5,088 nucleotides of DNA from Acidithiobacillus sp. (GCA_027445725.1 DAIAVG010000117.1:1-5088); one strand, 5' to 3'; positions 1 through 5,087 are shown, counted from the stretch's first letter. Numbers and translations are program-made. Notes: generated from the sequence alone by a model not told the origin.

Positions 1-69
1 AAGCCGTCACGAGAGCCGTTCTGGCTTTCTGGCTCGCGCCGCCCTTGCGACATTGCGGCGTGAGGTCTC

Positions 70-417
70 TTAATGCTCCGGTTCCAATACCACGGCCGTC
101 CCATAAGCCAGAACCTGCTCCATGCTCTGGCCCTTGCCGGAATCAAACTCGGCGGAGTCGAAGCGCATGCCGATCACCGCGTTGGCGCCCATGGACTCCG
201 CCTGGGCCAACATCTGCCCGATGGCTTCATCACGAGTCGCCATCACCATCTTGGCAAACCCGCCTTGCTCTCCACCAAAAGTTGCGCGCATGTTACCCAG
301 CCAGTTGCCGACAAAGTTGCGGGACTTGATGGACACCCCCATGACCGTGCCAAAGGTCTTGCTCACCCGGAAGCCCGGCACGGTATCTGTGGTGACGCAT
401 GATGTTTCATTGCTCAT
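70..417 (-). CDS. YbjQ/DUF74 family (UPF0145-type) small protein
   Basis: A 115-residue protein of the YbjQ family (Pfam YbjQ_1, often called putative heavy-metal-binding). Family members are small soluble oligomers whose exact role is unsettled. The whole family pattern is visible: an opening VPGFRVSKTFGTVMGVSI strand region, then RNFVGNW, a GGEQGG glycine turn, a long helix with TRDEAIGQMLAQAESMGANAVIG, and a closing VLAYGTAVVLE strand. Its length is normal for a complete single-domain member. I chose the ATG at 415-417 because an AGGAG lies 8 bases upstream (426-430) and the family similarity begins just after it. A longer reading from 474 would overlap the helicase gene end and adds no conserved sequence. 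It lies 46 bases downstream of the helicase stop on the same strand, so co-transcription is likely. The family call is firm; the function is not known. Confidence 0.93.
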   Translation of the reverse strand: MSNETSCVTTDTVPGFRVSKTFGTVMGVSIKSRNFVGNWLGNMRATFGGEQGGFAKMVMATRDEAIGQMLAQAESMGANAVIGMRFDSAEFDSGKGQSMEQVLAYGTAVVLEPEH

Positions 418-425
418 GAGATTTA

Positions 426-430
426 CTCCT
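426..430 (-). promoter_or_regulatory. Ribosome binding site of the YbjQ-family gene
   Basis: AGGAG on the minus strand, 8 bases before the ATG at 417. It decides the start in favour of the 115-residue product over the 134-residue reading beginning at 474. Confidence 0.75.
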
Positions 431-463
431 GTTTTATGATGATTACTGGTTAAACTACTAGGG

Positions 464-1021
464 TTAATGGTCAACTACCTGCTCTAAAGCCCTTCTCTTC
501 CCCGCGTCCAAGGCGCCGACCAACACGTCCGCCGTGATCTCGGCCTTGTTCTGGATCAGCGCCTTGATCTGCTCATCAATGGTGTCCGGGATGGTGGGGA
601 TATAAATCTCGACCCGCCGATTTTGGCCGATGCGGTACGCGCGATCTTCGGCCTGCGTCTGGTCAGCCGGTGTCCACGGGCGGGAGACAAAGAAAACATA
701 TGTCGCCGCGGTGAGGTTGAGTCCGACCCCAGCCGCCTTGATGTTGGCCACAAACCAGCGGCACTCGGGATCATTCTGGAACTTTTGGACCGCTCGATCC
801 CGCTGCTGGCGGGACTCCTTGCCGGTGAGGCGTACCGCTGAGCCCGCAGGCAACTGGTCCATAAACCATTCCACCGTCGCCTCGAAATTGCAGAAGATGA
901 TGGCTTTGGCGTCCTGCTGCAGGTCTCCCAGCATTTCCAGGATGGGCTCCCGCTTCACCCGTTCCAGCCACTGCCTGCCCAGGTTGATCTTCTGCAGGGG
1001 AATCAACGTGTCGTCATCCAT
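464..1021 (-). CDS. SNF2-family helicase, C-terminal lobe (separated by an in-frame stop)
   Basis: This 185-residue reading frame holds the second RecA-like lobe (Helicase_C) of a SNF2 ATPase. Motif IV is at about residues 39-45 (KAIIFCN). Motif V is at about 95-106 (KAAGVGLNLTAA). Motif VI is at 121-133 (QTQAEDRAYRIGQ), with the arginines that contact ATP across the lobe interface. All these motifs look intact. It is in the same frame as the gene upstream: only a TAA (1031-1033) and three codons separate the two, so this is the rest of one helicase. A separate product could start at the ATG at 1021, which has only a poor Shine-Dalgarno (a GGA about 13 bases upstream). Translation would then depend on coupling to the upstream stop or on readthrough. 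Alone, this half lacks Walker A and DEAH and could not hydrolyse ATP. It may be a translated second subunit or the tail of a pseudogene. Confidence 0.82.
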   Translation of the reverse strand: MDDDTLIPLQKINLGRQWLERVKREPILEMLGDLQQDAKAIIFCNFEATVEWFMDQLPAGSAVRLTGKESRQQRDRAVQKFQNDPECRWFVANIKAAGVGLNLTAATYVFFVSRPWTPADQTQAEDRAYRIGQNRRVEIYIPTIPDTIDEQIKALIQNKAEITADVLVGALDAGKRRALEQVVDH

Positions 1022-1030
1022 GAACCCATG

Positions 1031-2569
1031 TTATTCCGTCATCTGCTGATCGCTGGCGGAAAGCAGGGGCTCTTGCCGAAATTTACCCTCCATGGTGAGC
1101 ACATCGTCTTTCATGCGGCGAATCATCCATTCACTGATCCGATCCCCCAGACCTTTGCGGTCATTGCGTGATTTGGCAAAGTGTCCGGCAAAGGTCTTCA
1201 CGTCCACGTCGCCGGCGGGGTGCCCGGAAAGCCGTAACAGGGTCCAGGTCTCTTCCGGCTTGTTGAGCATGGGGGTGGCCGTCAGCAGCCATTTGCGTTC
1301 CGCACGCTTGGCCAGGTCGAACGATGCCTGGGTGCGCTGGGCGGACGGCTCTTTCAGGTAATGGGCTTCATCGAAAGCGGCAACGATGAATTTCCAGTCA
1401 TGGGTTGCACCCTGCGAAGGGGTTGCACCCTGCGAAGGGGTTGCCCCCTGCGATAGGTCGGCGTCCAGTCGTTCCATCAGCGCGCCCAACCGCTCGTAAT
1501 TCACGATCAACCATTCCGGCTGCATGTCGGGCAATGCATTCTCGAAGATGAAAATCTCTGCATCGGGAATCACCATCCTGATTTCCCGACCCCAGTTGTC
1601 TTTGAGGCTGGCGGGACAGACGATCACCTTTCCACCTGGGAGATGGCTGGCGGCAGATACCGTCTGGCGGGTCTTGCCCAAGCCCATATCATCGCCATTC
1701 AACGCGCTGGTGCGGGTCAGAAAGTGACGCACCCCGTCATTCTGGTGCGGCATGAGCGAACAGCGGGCTGCAATTTCGTCAATAACCGCATCCTCCACCG
1801 GCAACAGAGCCATGGGCGCAAAGAAAGCGCGCTGAATAAGTTCCGCGCGTTCAGCCTTGGCCTTTTCAAGGGCATCCAGTTCTTCGCCGCTCGGGCCATC
1901 GCCGTTGGACTCAAGGGGCATCTCTGCACCACCTACCTGCAGTTTCACCCGCTCCGTCTCTACATCGTCGGCATCTACACCAACCAAGTACGGCGTCCAG
2001 CCGCCCGTGGCCTGGGGCAAACGATCCGGTTCTCCCCGGGCGCTGATGATGACGTAGCGGTCAGGGACGCCCACTTCTTCCAGTACGGCGAGCGCTGCAG
2101 CCCGATTGCCATGAATATCCCAGCCTTTGGTGCCGGCATTCCAATGTGCTTTCCGGGTGGCTTTCAGGAACGCCACGGTCGTGGTGTCATATGGAAACGA
2201 AAAGGACCATTGACCATCCGGCGTTTCCATCAACCTCGGTCGTACGCACATGGCCCAGAAGGGTTCCTCATTGGCCATGGCCTTCGCCAGAATGGCTAAC
2301 CCGAGCTCCCGTGGGTGCTGTGCTGGCCAGCCTTCGGCCAGTGCTTCAATGGTGGCGGTGGCTTTTATGAGTGGGCCTACCCATATTTTCTTCTCCGGCA
2401 TCCAGCCAAAGTCATGGTTCTTGATGACCTCTTTGCTCCGGGGTGTGGAGTCCTGGTCGTACTGAATCCAAAACCCCAGGCGCAGGCCATCGCTGTACAT
2501 TCCGCGCCAGAGGCTGGACGTGCTTGACCCGGCCATGGTCCGTTCCATGTGTTCGCGTGATGCAGCCAT
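1031..2569 (-). CDS. SNF2-family helicase with HARP-like modules, N-terminal ATPase lobe (stops before lobe 2)
   Basis: This is a SMARCAL1-like bacterial SNF2 protein, an ATP-driven DNA translocase or annealing helicase by family. From the ATG at 2569 the product has 512 residues. Two HARP-like modules are suggested: about residues 32-80 (FWIQYDQD with FGWMPEKKIWVGP) and, more clearly, 121-167 (WSFSFPYD with HWNAGTKGWDIHG). The first ATPase lobe follows. It has Walker A GDDMGLGKT at about 292-300, motif Ia VIVCPASLKDNW, motif II DEAH at 400-403, motif III LLTATP at 428-433, and RRMKDDVL near the end. It stops at TAA 1031-1033 just before the second lobe. I chose 2569 because GGAGG lies 4 bases upstream. 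An in-frame ATG at 2608 would add 13 residues but has a weaker site. Full-length relatives carry both lobes on one chain, so this is either a nonsense mutant or a naturally split enzyme. Confidence 0.85.
   Translation of the reverse strand: MAASREHMERTMAGSSTSSLWRGMYSDGLRLGFWIQYDQDSTPRSKEVIKNHDFGWMPEKKIWVGPLIKATATIEALAEGWPAQHPRELGLAILAKAMANEEPFWAMCVRPRLMETPDGQWSFSFPYDTTTVAFLKATRKAHWNAGTKGWDIHGNRAAALAVLEEVGVPDRYVIISARGEPDRLPQATGGWTPYLVGVDADDVETERVKLQVGGAEMPLESNGDGPSGEELDALEKAKAERAELIQRAFFAPMALLPVEDAVIDEIAARCSLMPHQNDGVRHFLTRTSALNGDDMGLGKTRQTVSAASHLPGGKVIVCPASLKDNWGREIRMVIPDAEIFIFENALPDMQPEWLIVNYERLGALMERLDADLSQGATPSQGATPSQGATHDWKFIVAAFDEAHYLKEPSAQRTQASFDLAKRAERKWLLTATPMLNKPEETWTLLRLSGHPAGDVDVKTFAGHFAKSRNDRKGLGDRISEWMIRRMKDDVLTMEGKFRQEPLLSASDQQMTE
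1403..1456. repeat. 18-bp tandem repeat, three copies, inside the helicase gene
   Basis: The unit GGTTGCACCCTGCGAAGG (plus strand) occurs exactly at 1403-1420 and 1421-1438. A third copy with three differences is at 1439-1456. On the coding strand each unit gives six residues, so the protein reads SQGATP repeated, about 10 residues before the DEAH motif. The unit is a multiple of three, so gain or loss of copies keeps the frame. The near identity of the units suggests recent expansion. Confidence 0.9.
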
Positions 2570-2573
2570 ATCG

Positions 2574-2578
2574 CCTCC
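2574..2578 (-). promoter_or_regulatory. Ribosome binding site of the SNF2 helicase gene
   Basis: GGAGG on the minus strand with a 4-base spacer (CGAT) before the ATG at 2569. It is much stronger than the AGG found 6 bases before the alternative ATG at 2608, and is the reason for preferring the shorter start. Confidence 0.6.
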
Positions 2579-2755
2579 AAAAGAAGTTTCTCTTTTGGTA
2601 ATGGCCATCTGGGACCTGTTTGTGGTCAGGTAATCTGTTAATAGGGCTTACGTGAGGCGAGGGGTGTTCAGGACGCTTGGCCAAGGCTACATACTGTTGG
2701 GCACTGACTTGCGGTGTTCTGGGTTACGATCTGGGTTCCAACCATCTCAGGAATT

Positions 2756-2771
2756 GTGCGATGATGCGCAC
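2756..2771 (+). promoter_or_regulatory. Small hairpin abutting the start of the cysteine-rich gene
   Basis: GTGCG at 2756-2760 pairs perfectly with CGCAC at 2767-2771 around an ATGATG loop, directly before the ATG at 2772. AGGA at 2749-2752 is well placed (8 bases) for the loop ATG at 2761, which opens only a 23-codon out-of-frame reading. The hairpin could therefore tune initiation of the 66-residue gene. The stem is short and may be chance. Confidence 0.3.
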
Positions 2772-2972
2772 ATGGCCGACACTACCAAAATCACCTGCAG
2801 CCAATGTCAGCACTTCACGCCATGCGCCATAGGTCCTCAAGGCTTGGGGCAATGCGGGAAAACCAAGTTGGGGCTACCGCCCTCCAGCAAGTCGGACGAT
2901 GGTTACCTGGCATGCTATCCACATGCGGTCAGACGATGCGCATTATTTCTGGCGATTGCCGCCACAAACTAA
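2772..2972 (+). CDS. Small cysteine-rich protein, probable metal-binding knuckle (hypothetical)
   Basis: A 66-residue protein that I do not recognise as a named gene. It starts MADTTKITC and has cysteines at about 9, 12, 18, 28, 48 and 56, with a CxxC pair (CSQC) followed by GLGQC, a YPH and a final RRCALF. The pattern (CxxC, Pro-rich middle, GlGxC, YP, C-x-F) resembles short zinc-binding or plasmid/phage-associated proteins, so metal binding is inferred. The start at 2772 is chosen because the conserved-looking part begins there. A 40-residue upstream extension to 2652 has no such character. The Shine-Dalgarno is poor: AGGA at 2749-2752 sits too far from this ATG. It converges with the Fic gene, whose stop lies 24 bases beyond. 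Existence is plausible from the cysteine pattern; the function is unknown. Confidence 0.6.
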   Translation: MADTTKITCSQCQHFTPCAIGPQGLGQCGKTKLGLPPSSKSDDGYLACYPHAVRRCALFLAIAATN

Positions 2973-2996
2973 CTGGGAGTGGAGCATTCTCGCGCC

Positions 2997-4232
2997 TCAA
3001 CCTGTCTTCTCTGGAAACAGCCCGGGCATCCAGCGTGAGGCGAGCGTTGCCGGGAAGGTGAGGCGCAGCGGTGCGCGCGTGCTCTCGGAGGTGACCACGC
3101 CATAGTCGATAAGGGCGGAAACGATGCGGCGGGCCTGACGCTCGCCGGTCCCGACGATGGTGGCGGCATCGCCGCGCGGCAGCTCGCCGCGATAGAGCAG
3201 CGCTTCGAGGATGTTGTTGGCCTTGGGCGGCAGCTTGTTCAGGCGTATTTCCTCCCCGGCCCATGTGAGGATGCGCGTGCGAAGCTGGTCGGGCTGCATC
3301 AGTCCTTCCATGAATTTCACCTGATCGAGGCAGGTGGTCAGGAAGAATTCCGTGAAAGCGGCGAGGTTTTCTTCGCTGAGGTTCCCCCGCCCATCGAGAT
3401 CGTTGCGGCGCGTCTCGTCGCAGGCGGCGAGGTGGCTTTTGTATTCGTGGACGTTGCGCGCGAGCCCGCGCGCAATCGACCAGACCGCGCCGGTATCGAG
3501 CGCGTCCAGCAGCGTGGCATGCGAGACGAGGCGCGCGACGCGGCCGTTGCCGTCCAAGAACGGGTGAATCCATGCCAGGCGATGGTGCGCCGCTGCCGTT
3601 GCGATAATGGTCTCCGTCTTGCCGAGCTTCGCATAGACCTCCTCGTAGCGCTTGAGGAAGCGCGGCACGGCCGGTGCGCTGACCGGGATATGCCGACCGA
3701 CCTGCACGTTGCGCTGGCGCAGTTCACCGGGGATGACCCTGATCTTCTCTTTGGTTTGTGGGTCTTCGATCCACAGCAGTTCTTCGGGCAGCAATTCGCA
3801 AAAGCGCCGGTGGATTTCGAGGATCGCGTCGGTTGTCGTGGCCGGGGTCTTGAGCCCGCCGGTGTCAATCCAGTGCTGAACGGCAATATGGGCCTTGGCC
3901 TCAATCTGGAGGTCGCGCTTCTTGGCGTCCTGGCTATAATCATCCTTGAGCGCGCGCTCGATGTCGATCGGGTGCGTGTCGTGGCCCTCGATCAGGTTGC
4001 TGTAGTAGCAGTTCATCGCCCGCACGAGGGTGGCAAGCGAGCCGAACAAGCTGTCGGGCAGGGAGCGGCGAAAGCCGGCACTTCTGGCGGCCAGTTCGAC
4101 CGCCAAATCGGTCAGGACCGCCCGGTGCTTGGAGTCGGCGCCGATCAGCAGCGGCTCCATGGCCGAGATCGGTTCGCCCCGGTCCTTGGCCGCTTTTGTG
4201 TCCGCTTCTATGTCCGGTTTCTTGTTGGTCAT
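2997..4232 (-). CDS. Class II Fic family protein (AMP-transferase) with C-terminal winged helix
   Basis: A 411-residue Fic enzyme. By family it transfers AMP (or a related group) from a nucleotide to a hydroxyl side chain of target proteins in the cytoplasm. The catalytic motif HPFLDGNGRVAR is complete at residues 223-234, with His223 as base and the anion-binding GNGR. The inhibitory motif (S/T)xxxE(G/N) is present as SNLIEG at 78-83, with Glu82, ahead of the Fic core. That makes it class II, self-inhibited and not needing a separate antitoxin. A Fic_N-like region spans about 25-100, and a winged-helix tail about 335-395 (ANNILEALLYRGELPRGDAA, then GERQARRIVSALIDYGVV). The length and all key residues look intact. 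The ATG at 4232 has only a weak GAG nearby, which fits the almost leaderless promoter just upstream. GCG/CGC-rich codon use differs from the neighbours, suggesting separate acquisition. The protein targets are unknown. Confidence 0.94.
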   Translation of the reverse strand: MTNKKPDIEADTKAAKDRGEPISAMEPLLIGADSKHRAVLTDLAVELAARSAGFRRSLPDSLFGSLATLVRAMNCYYSNLIEGHDTHPIDIERALKDDYSQDAKKRDLQIEAKAHIAVQHWIDTGGLKTPATTTDAILEIHRRFCELLPEELLWIEDPQTKEKIRVIPGELRQRNVQVGRHIPVSAPAVPRFLKRYEEVYAKLGKTETIIATAAAHHRLAWIHPFLDGNGRVARLVSHATLLDALDTGAVWSIARGLARNVHEYKSHLAACDETRRNDLDGRGNLSEENLAAFTEFFLTTCLDQVKFMEGLMQPDQLRTRILTWAGEEIRLNKLPPKANNILEALLYRGELPRGDAATIVGTGERQARRIVSALIDYGVVTSESTRAPLRLTFPATLASRWMPGLFPEKTG

Positions 4233-4237
4233 ATCTC

Positions 4238-4266
4238 ATTATATAACAATGTATTGGTTCTGAGAA
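4238..4266 (-). promoter_or_regulatory. Probable sigma-70 promoter of the Fic gene, near-leaderless
   Basis: A perfect TATAAT lies at 4238-4243 on the minus strand. It is preceded after exactly 17 bases by TTCTCA (4261-4266, four of six matches to TTGACA). Transcription would be expected to begin about 7 bases below the −10 box, that is at or next to the ATG at 4232. The message would then have little or no leader, in line with the lack of a good Shine-Dalgarno. Confidence 0.6.
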
Positions 4267-4271
4267 ACCTA

Positions 4272-4280
4272 CCTGTCAGG
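4272..4280. repeat. Short palindrome CCTG-T-CAGG upstream of the Fic promoter
   Basis: CCTGTCAGG is a perfect 4+1+4 palindrome just upstream of the −35 box and overlapping the start of the second direct-repeat copy. It could be a regulator site, but a word this short arises often by chance. Confidence 0.25.
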
Positions 4281-4359
4281 CCGCTTTAAAGTCCGGTTCT
4301 GTGTCCGGTTAGATGGACCTTTGGAAAAGTGGTTCAAGGGGTCGAGCCCGTCTGCAGGA

Positions 4360-4490
4360 TCTTGCAGGTGGCCCGTTGTACCGTAGAGCGCCTGATGCGA
4401 TCTCAAGGTTGGCAAAGGAGTTCGGTGGGACAAGCGACAACGTACGAGGATTCCTGACCCGCTGTGACAACCCGACGCCTTATTCCATTT
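4360..4490 (+). pseudogene. Decayed fragment of an IS3-family transposase (OrfB)
   Basis: In one frame (4362-4409) the sequence reads LQVARCTVERLMRSQG, matching the well-known VARCTVERLMR helix near the N-terminus of IS3-family OrfB integrases. One frame over (4405-4461) it continues KGVRWDKRQRTRIPDP, corresponding to the family's GVxRGKxxRTTxPDP segment. It ends in another frame with PAVTTRRL. At least one frameshift, probably two, and stop codons separate these pieces, and neither the start nor the DDE catalytic part is present. A 65-codon open frame at 4313-4510 crosses the fragment out of register and is not considered real. The region before 4360 is too degraded to assign. This is a relic with no active product. 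Confidence 0.6.
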
Positions 4491-4535
4491 CTAGATCATT
4501 AGCGCAATAATATCCATGACCGGGCAGGCAGGAAT

Positions 4536-4539
4536 GAGG
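4536..4539 (+). promoter_or_regulatory. Ribosome binding site of the IS630-type transposase
   Basis: GAGG with a 5-base spacer before the ATG at 4545, which supports this start. Confidence 0.55.
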
Positions 4540-4544
4540 CAGAC

Positions 4545-5087
4545 ATGGCAAGGGTGGCGAGAGGTGGGGATCGAGTTGAAGAGGCGCGGCAGATGTTGCT
4601 CGGTGCGAAAACACTGGAACAGTTACGACAGGCTCAATCGGTAGTTCTTCCTCTGGATTTTGGATTAAGTTTGGAGCAGACAGCTCGTGCCATAGGCCGC
4701 TCCACCCCTTGGACCAGCCGGATTCGAAATCGCTTTCTATCCGGAGAGACGGCTGGCGATGGCCAGCGTCAATCGCGTGGAGGTCGCCGTCGGCAGTTGA
4801 TGACACCGGAAGAAGAGACGGCGATTTTAGCGCCGTTTTTGGATCATGCCCGCACTGGGGGTATCCTGGTGGTAGGGCAAGTGAAGGAGCGTATTGATGC
4901 CCAGTTGAAGCGTCCGATGGCCTTATCCTCTGTCTATAATCTCCTGCACCGACATGGCTGGCGGAAGCTGGCTCCGGACAAGTGCCACCCACAGAGTGAC
5001 CCGCAAGCCCAAGAGGACTGGAAAAAAAACTCCCAGAAACCCTCCAGGAAACGCAGGCCACCTTCACCGAGCAGCACCCAGTCATAG
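4545..5087 (+). CDS. IS630-family transposase, N-terminal frame (frameshifted)
   Basis: The N-terminal DNA-binding half of an IS630/Tc1-mariner-type transposase. A first helix-turn-helix lies at about residues 38-65 (DFGLSLEQTARAIGRSTPWTSRI). A basic linker RGGRRRQL follows, then a winged-helix domain at about 86-141 ending in the signature SSVYNLLHRHGWRKLAPDKCHPQSD, then QAQEDWKK. In this frame the protein runs into a low-complexity Ser/Pro/Arg tail and stops at TAG 5085-5087 after 180 residues, without the DDE catalytic residues. A −1 shift at the A8 run 5022-5029 instead gives KKLPETLQETQATFTEQHPVI, which looks like the genuine family continuation and stays open to the window edge. The gene is thus either expressed by programmed frameshifting or broken. 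The catalytic part is not in view. Confidence 0.82.
   Translation: MARVARGGDRVEEARQMLLGAKTLEQLRQAQSVVLPLDFGLSLEQTARAIGRSTPWTSRIRNRFLSGETAGDGQRQSRGGRRRQLMTPEEETAILAPFLDHARTGGILVVGQVKERIDAQLKRPMALSSVYNLLHRHGWRKLAPDKCHPQSDPQAQEDWKKNSQKPSRKRRPPSPSSTQS
5013..5030 (+). promoter_or_regulatory. Candidate −1 frameshift cassette in the transposase gene
   Basis: Codons AAA and AAC preceded by A (5024-5030) form the heptamer A AAA AAC within a run of eight A (5022-5029). A GAGG at 5013-5016 lies 7 bases upstream, near the spacing of the stimulatory Shine-Dalgarno in the E. coli dnaX −1 site. Slipping back one base leads into a frame with transposase-like sequence. Transcriptional slippage on the A8 run would have the same effect. 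I see no strong hairpin in the 58 bases that follow. Confidence 0.5.

Larger units (their letters stand above)
464..2569 (-). pseudogene. Interrupted SNF2 helicase locus (both halves, one frame)
   Basis: The two helicase halves share one frame (the starts at 2569 and 1021 differ by a multiple of three). They are joined by MTE-stop-HGFMDDD, so a single TAA is the only obvious break and every helicase motif on both sides is preserved. The stretch between RRMKDDVL and motif IV is about 45 codons, shorter than the roughly 70-100 residues common in SNF2 relatives, so a small deletion near the stop is also possible. I list the locus as a possible pseudogene. The alternatives are two coupled polypeptides, stop readthrough, or a sequencing error in the assembly. 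Confidence 0.5.
2570..2771. other. Divergent intergenic region with a palindrome and a short direct repeat
   Basis: This stretch separates the minus-strand helicase gene from the plus-strand cysteine-rich gene and should hold promoters for both. It contains the perfect 10-bp palindrome CTTGGCCAAG at 2676-2685. It also has a direct repeat TCTGGGTT at 2718-2725 and 2730-2737 (12-bp period). A TACGAT at 2725-2730 could serve as a −10 box for the plus-strand gene, but I find no convincing −35 at the right distance. No strong promoter is evident on the minus strand; a TATTAA at 2638-2643 lacks a −35 partner. No coding sequence is supported here apart from the possible 13-codon extension of the helicase. 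Confidence 0.4.
4188..4311. repeat. Imperfect 33-bp direct repeat bracketing the Fic start and promoter
   Basis: Copy 1 at 4188-4220 lies inside the Fic coding start (residues 5-15, KPDIEADTKAA). Copy 2 at 4279-4311 lies upstream of the −35 box, and the copies are 91 bp apart. They agree at 27 of 33 positions; both start GGCCGCTTT and end TGTCCGGTT plus one differing base. Each copy holds two versions of a TGTCCGGTTCT-like word. On the minus strand copy 2 reads stop-PDTEPDFKAA, which mirrors the Fic peptide but in a different frame from the gene. It could be an operator pair or the relic of a duplicated Fic N-terminus. Confidence 0.6.

Noticed and set aside
37..60. Hairpin CGCCGC/GCGGCG downstream of the YbjQ-family gene as a terminator
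   Set aside because: The 6-bp stem has a 12-base loop and no T-run follows on the minus strand, so an intrinsic terminator is not supported.
418..474. A separate promoter for the YbjQ-family gene from TTGACC at 469-474
   Set aside because: No acceptable −10 box lies at 16-18 bases, so co-transcription with the helicase locus is the simpler reading.
1403..1456. CRISPR-like array
   Set aside because: The units are directly adjacent without spacers and lie inside a coding frame; it is a minisatellite.
1643..2299. 218-codon plus-strand open frame opposite the SNF2 gene
   Set aside because: Shadow of the helicase, whose motifs are clear on the minus strand.
2929..3573. 214-codon minus-strand open frame within the Fic region in another frame, and a similar one at 3338-3943
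   Set aside because: Arg/Ala/Pro-rich translations typical of out-of-frame GC-rich coding sequence; the Fic frame explains the DNA.
3432..4289. 285-codon plus-strand open frame opposite the Fic gene
   Set aside because: It is antisense to a clear Fic protein with intact catalytic motifs. Its translation shows no domain character and arises from the high GC content of the minus-strand gene.
4313..4510. 65-codon plus-strand open frame as a real small gene
   Set aside because: No ribosome binding site and no recognisable content. The other frames of the same DNA carry the IS3 transposase remnant.
4480..5085. 201-codon minus-strand open frame opposite the IS630 transposase
   Set aside because: The plus strand encodes recognisable transposase domains. 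The antisense translation has no family features.
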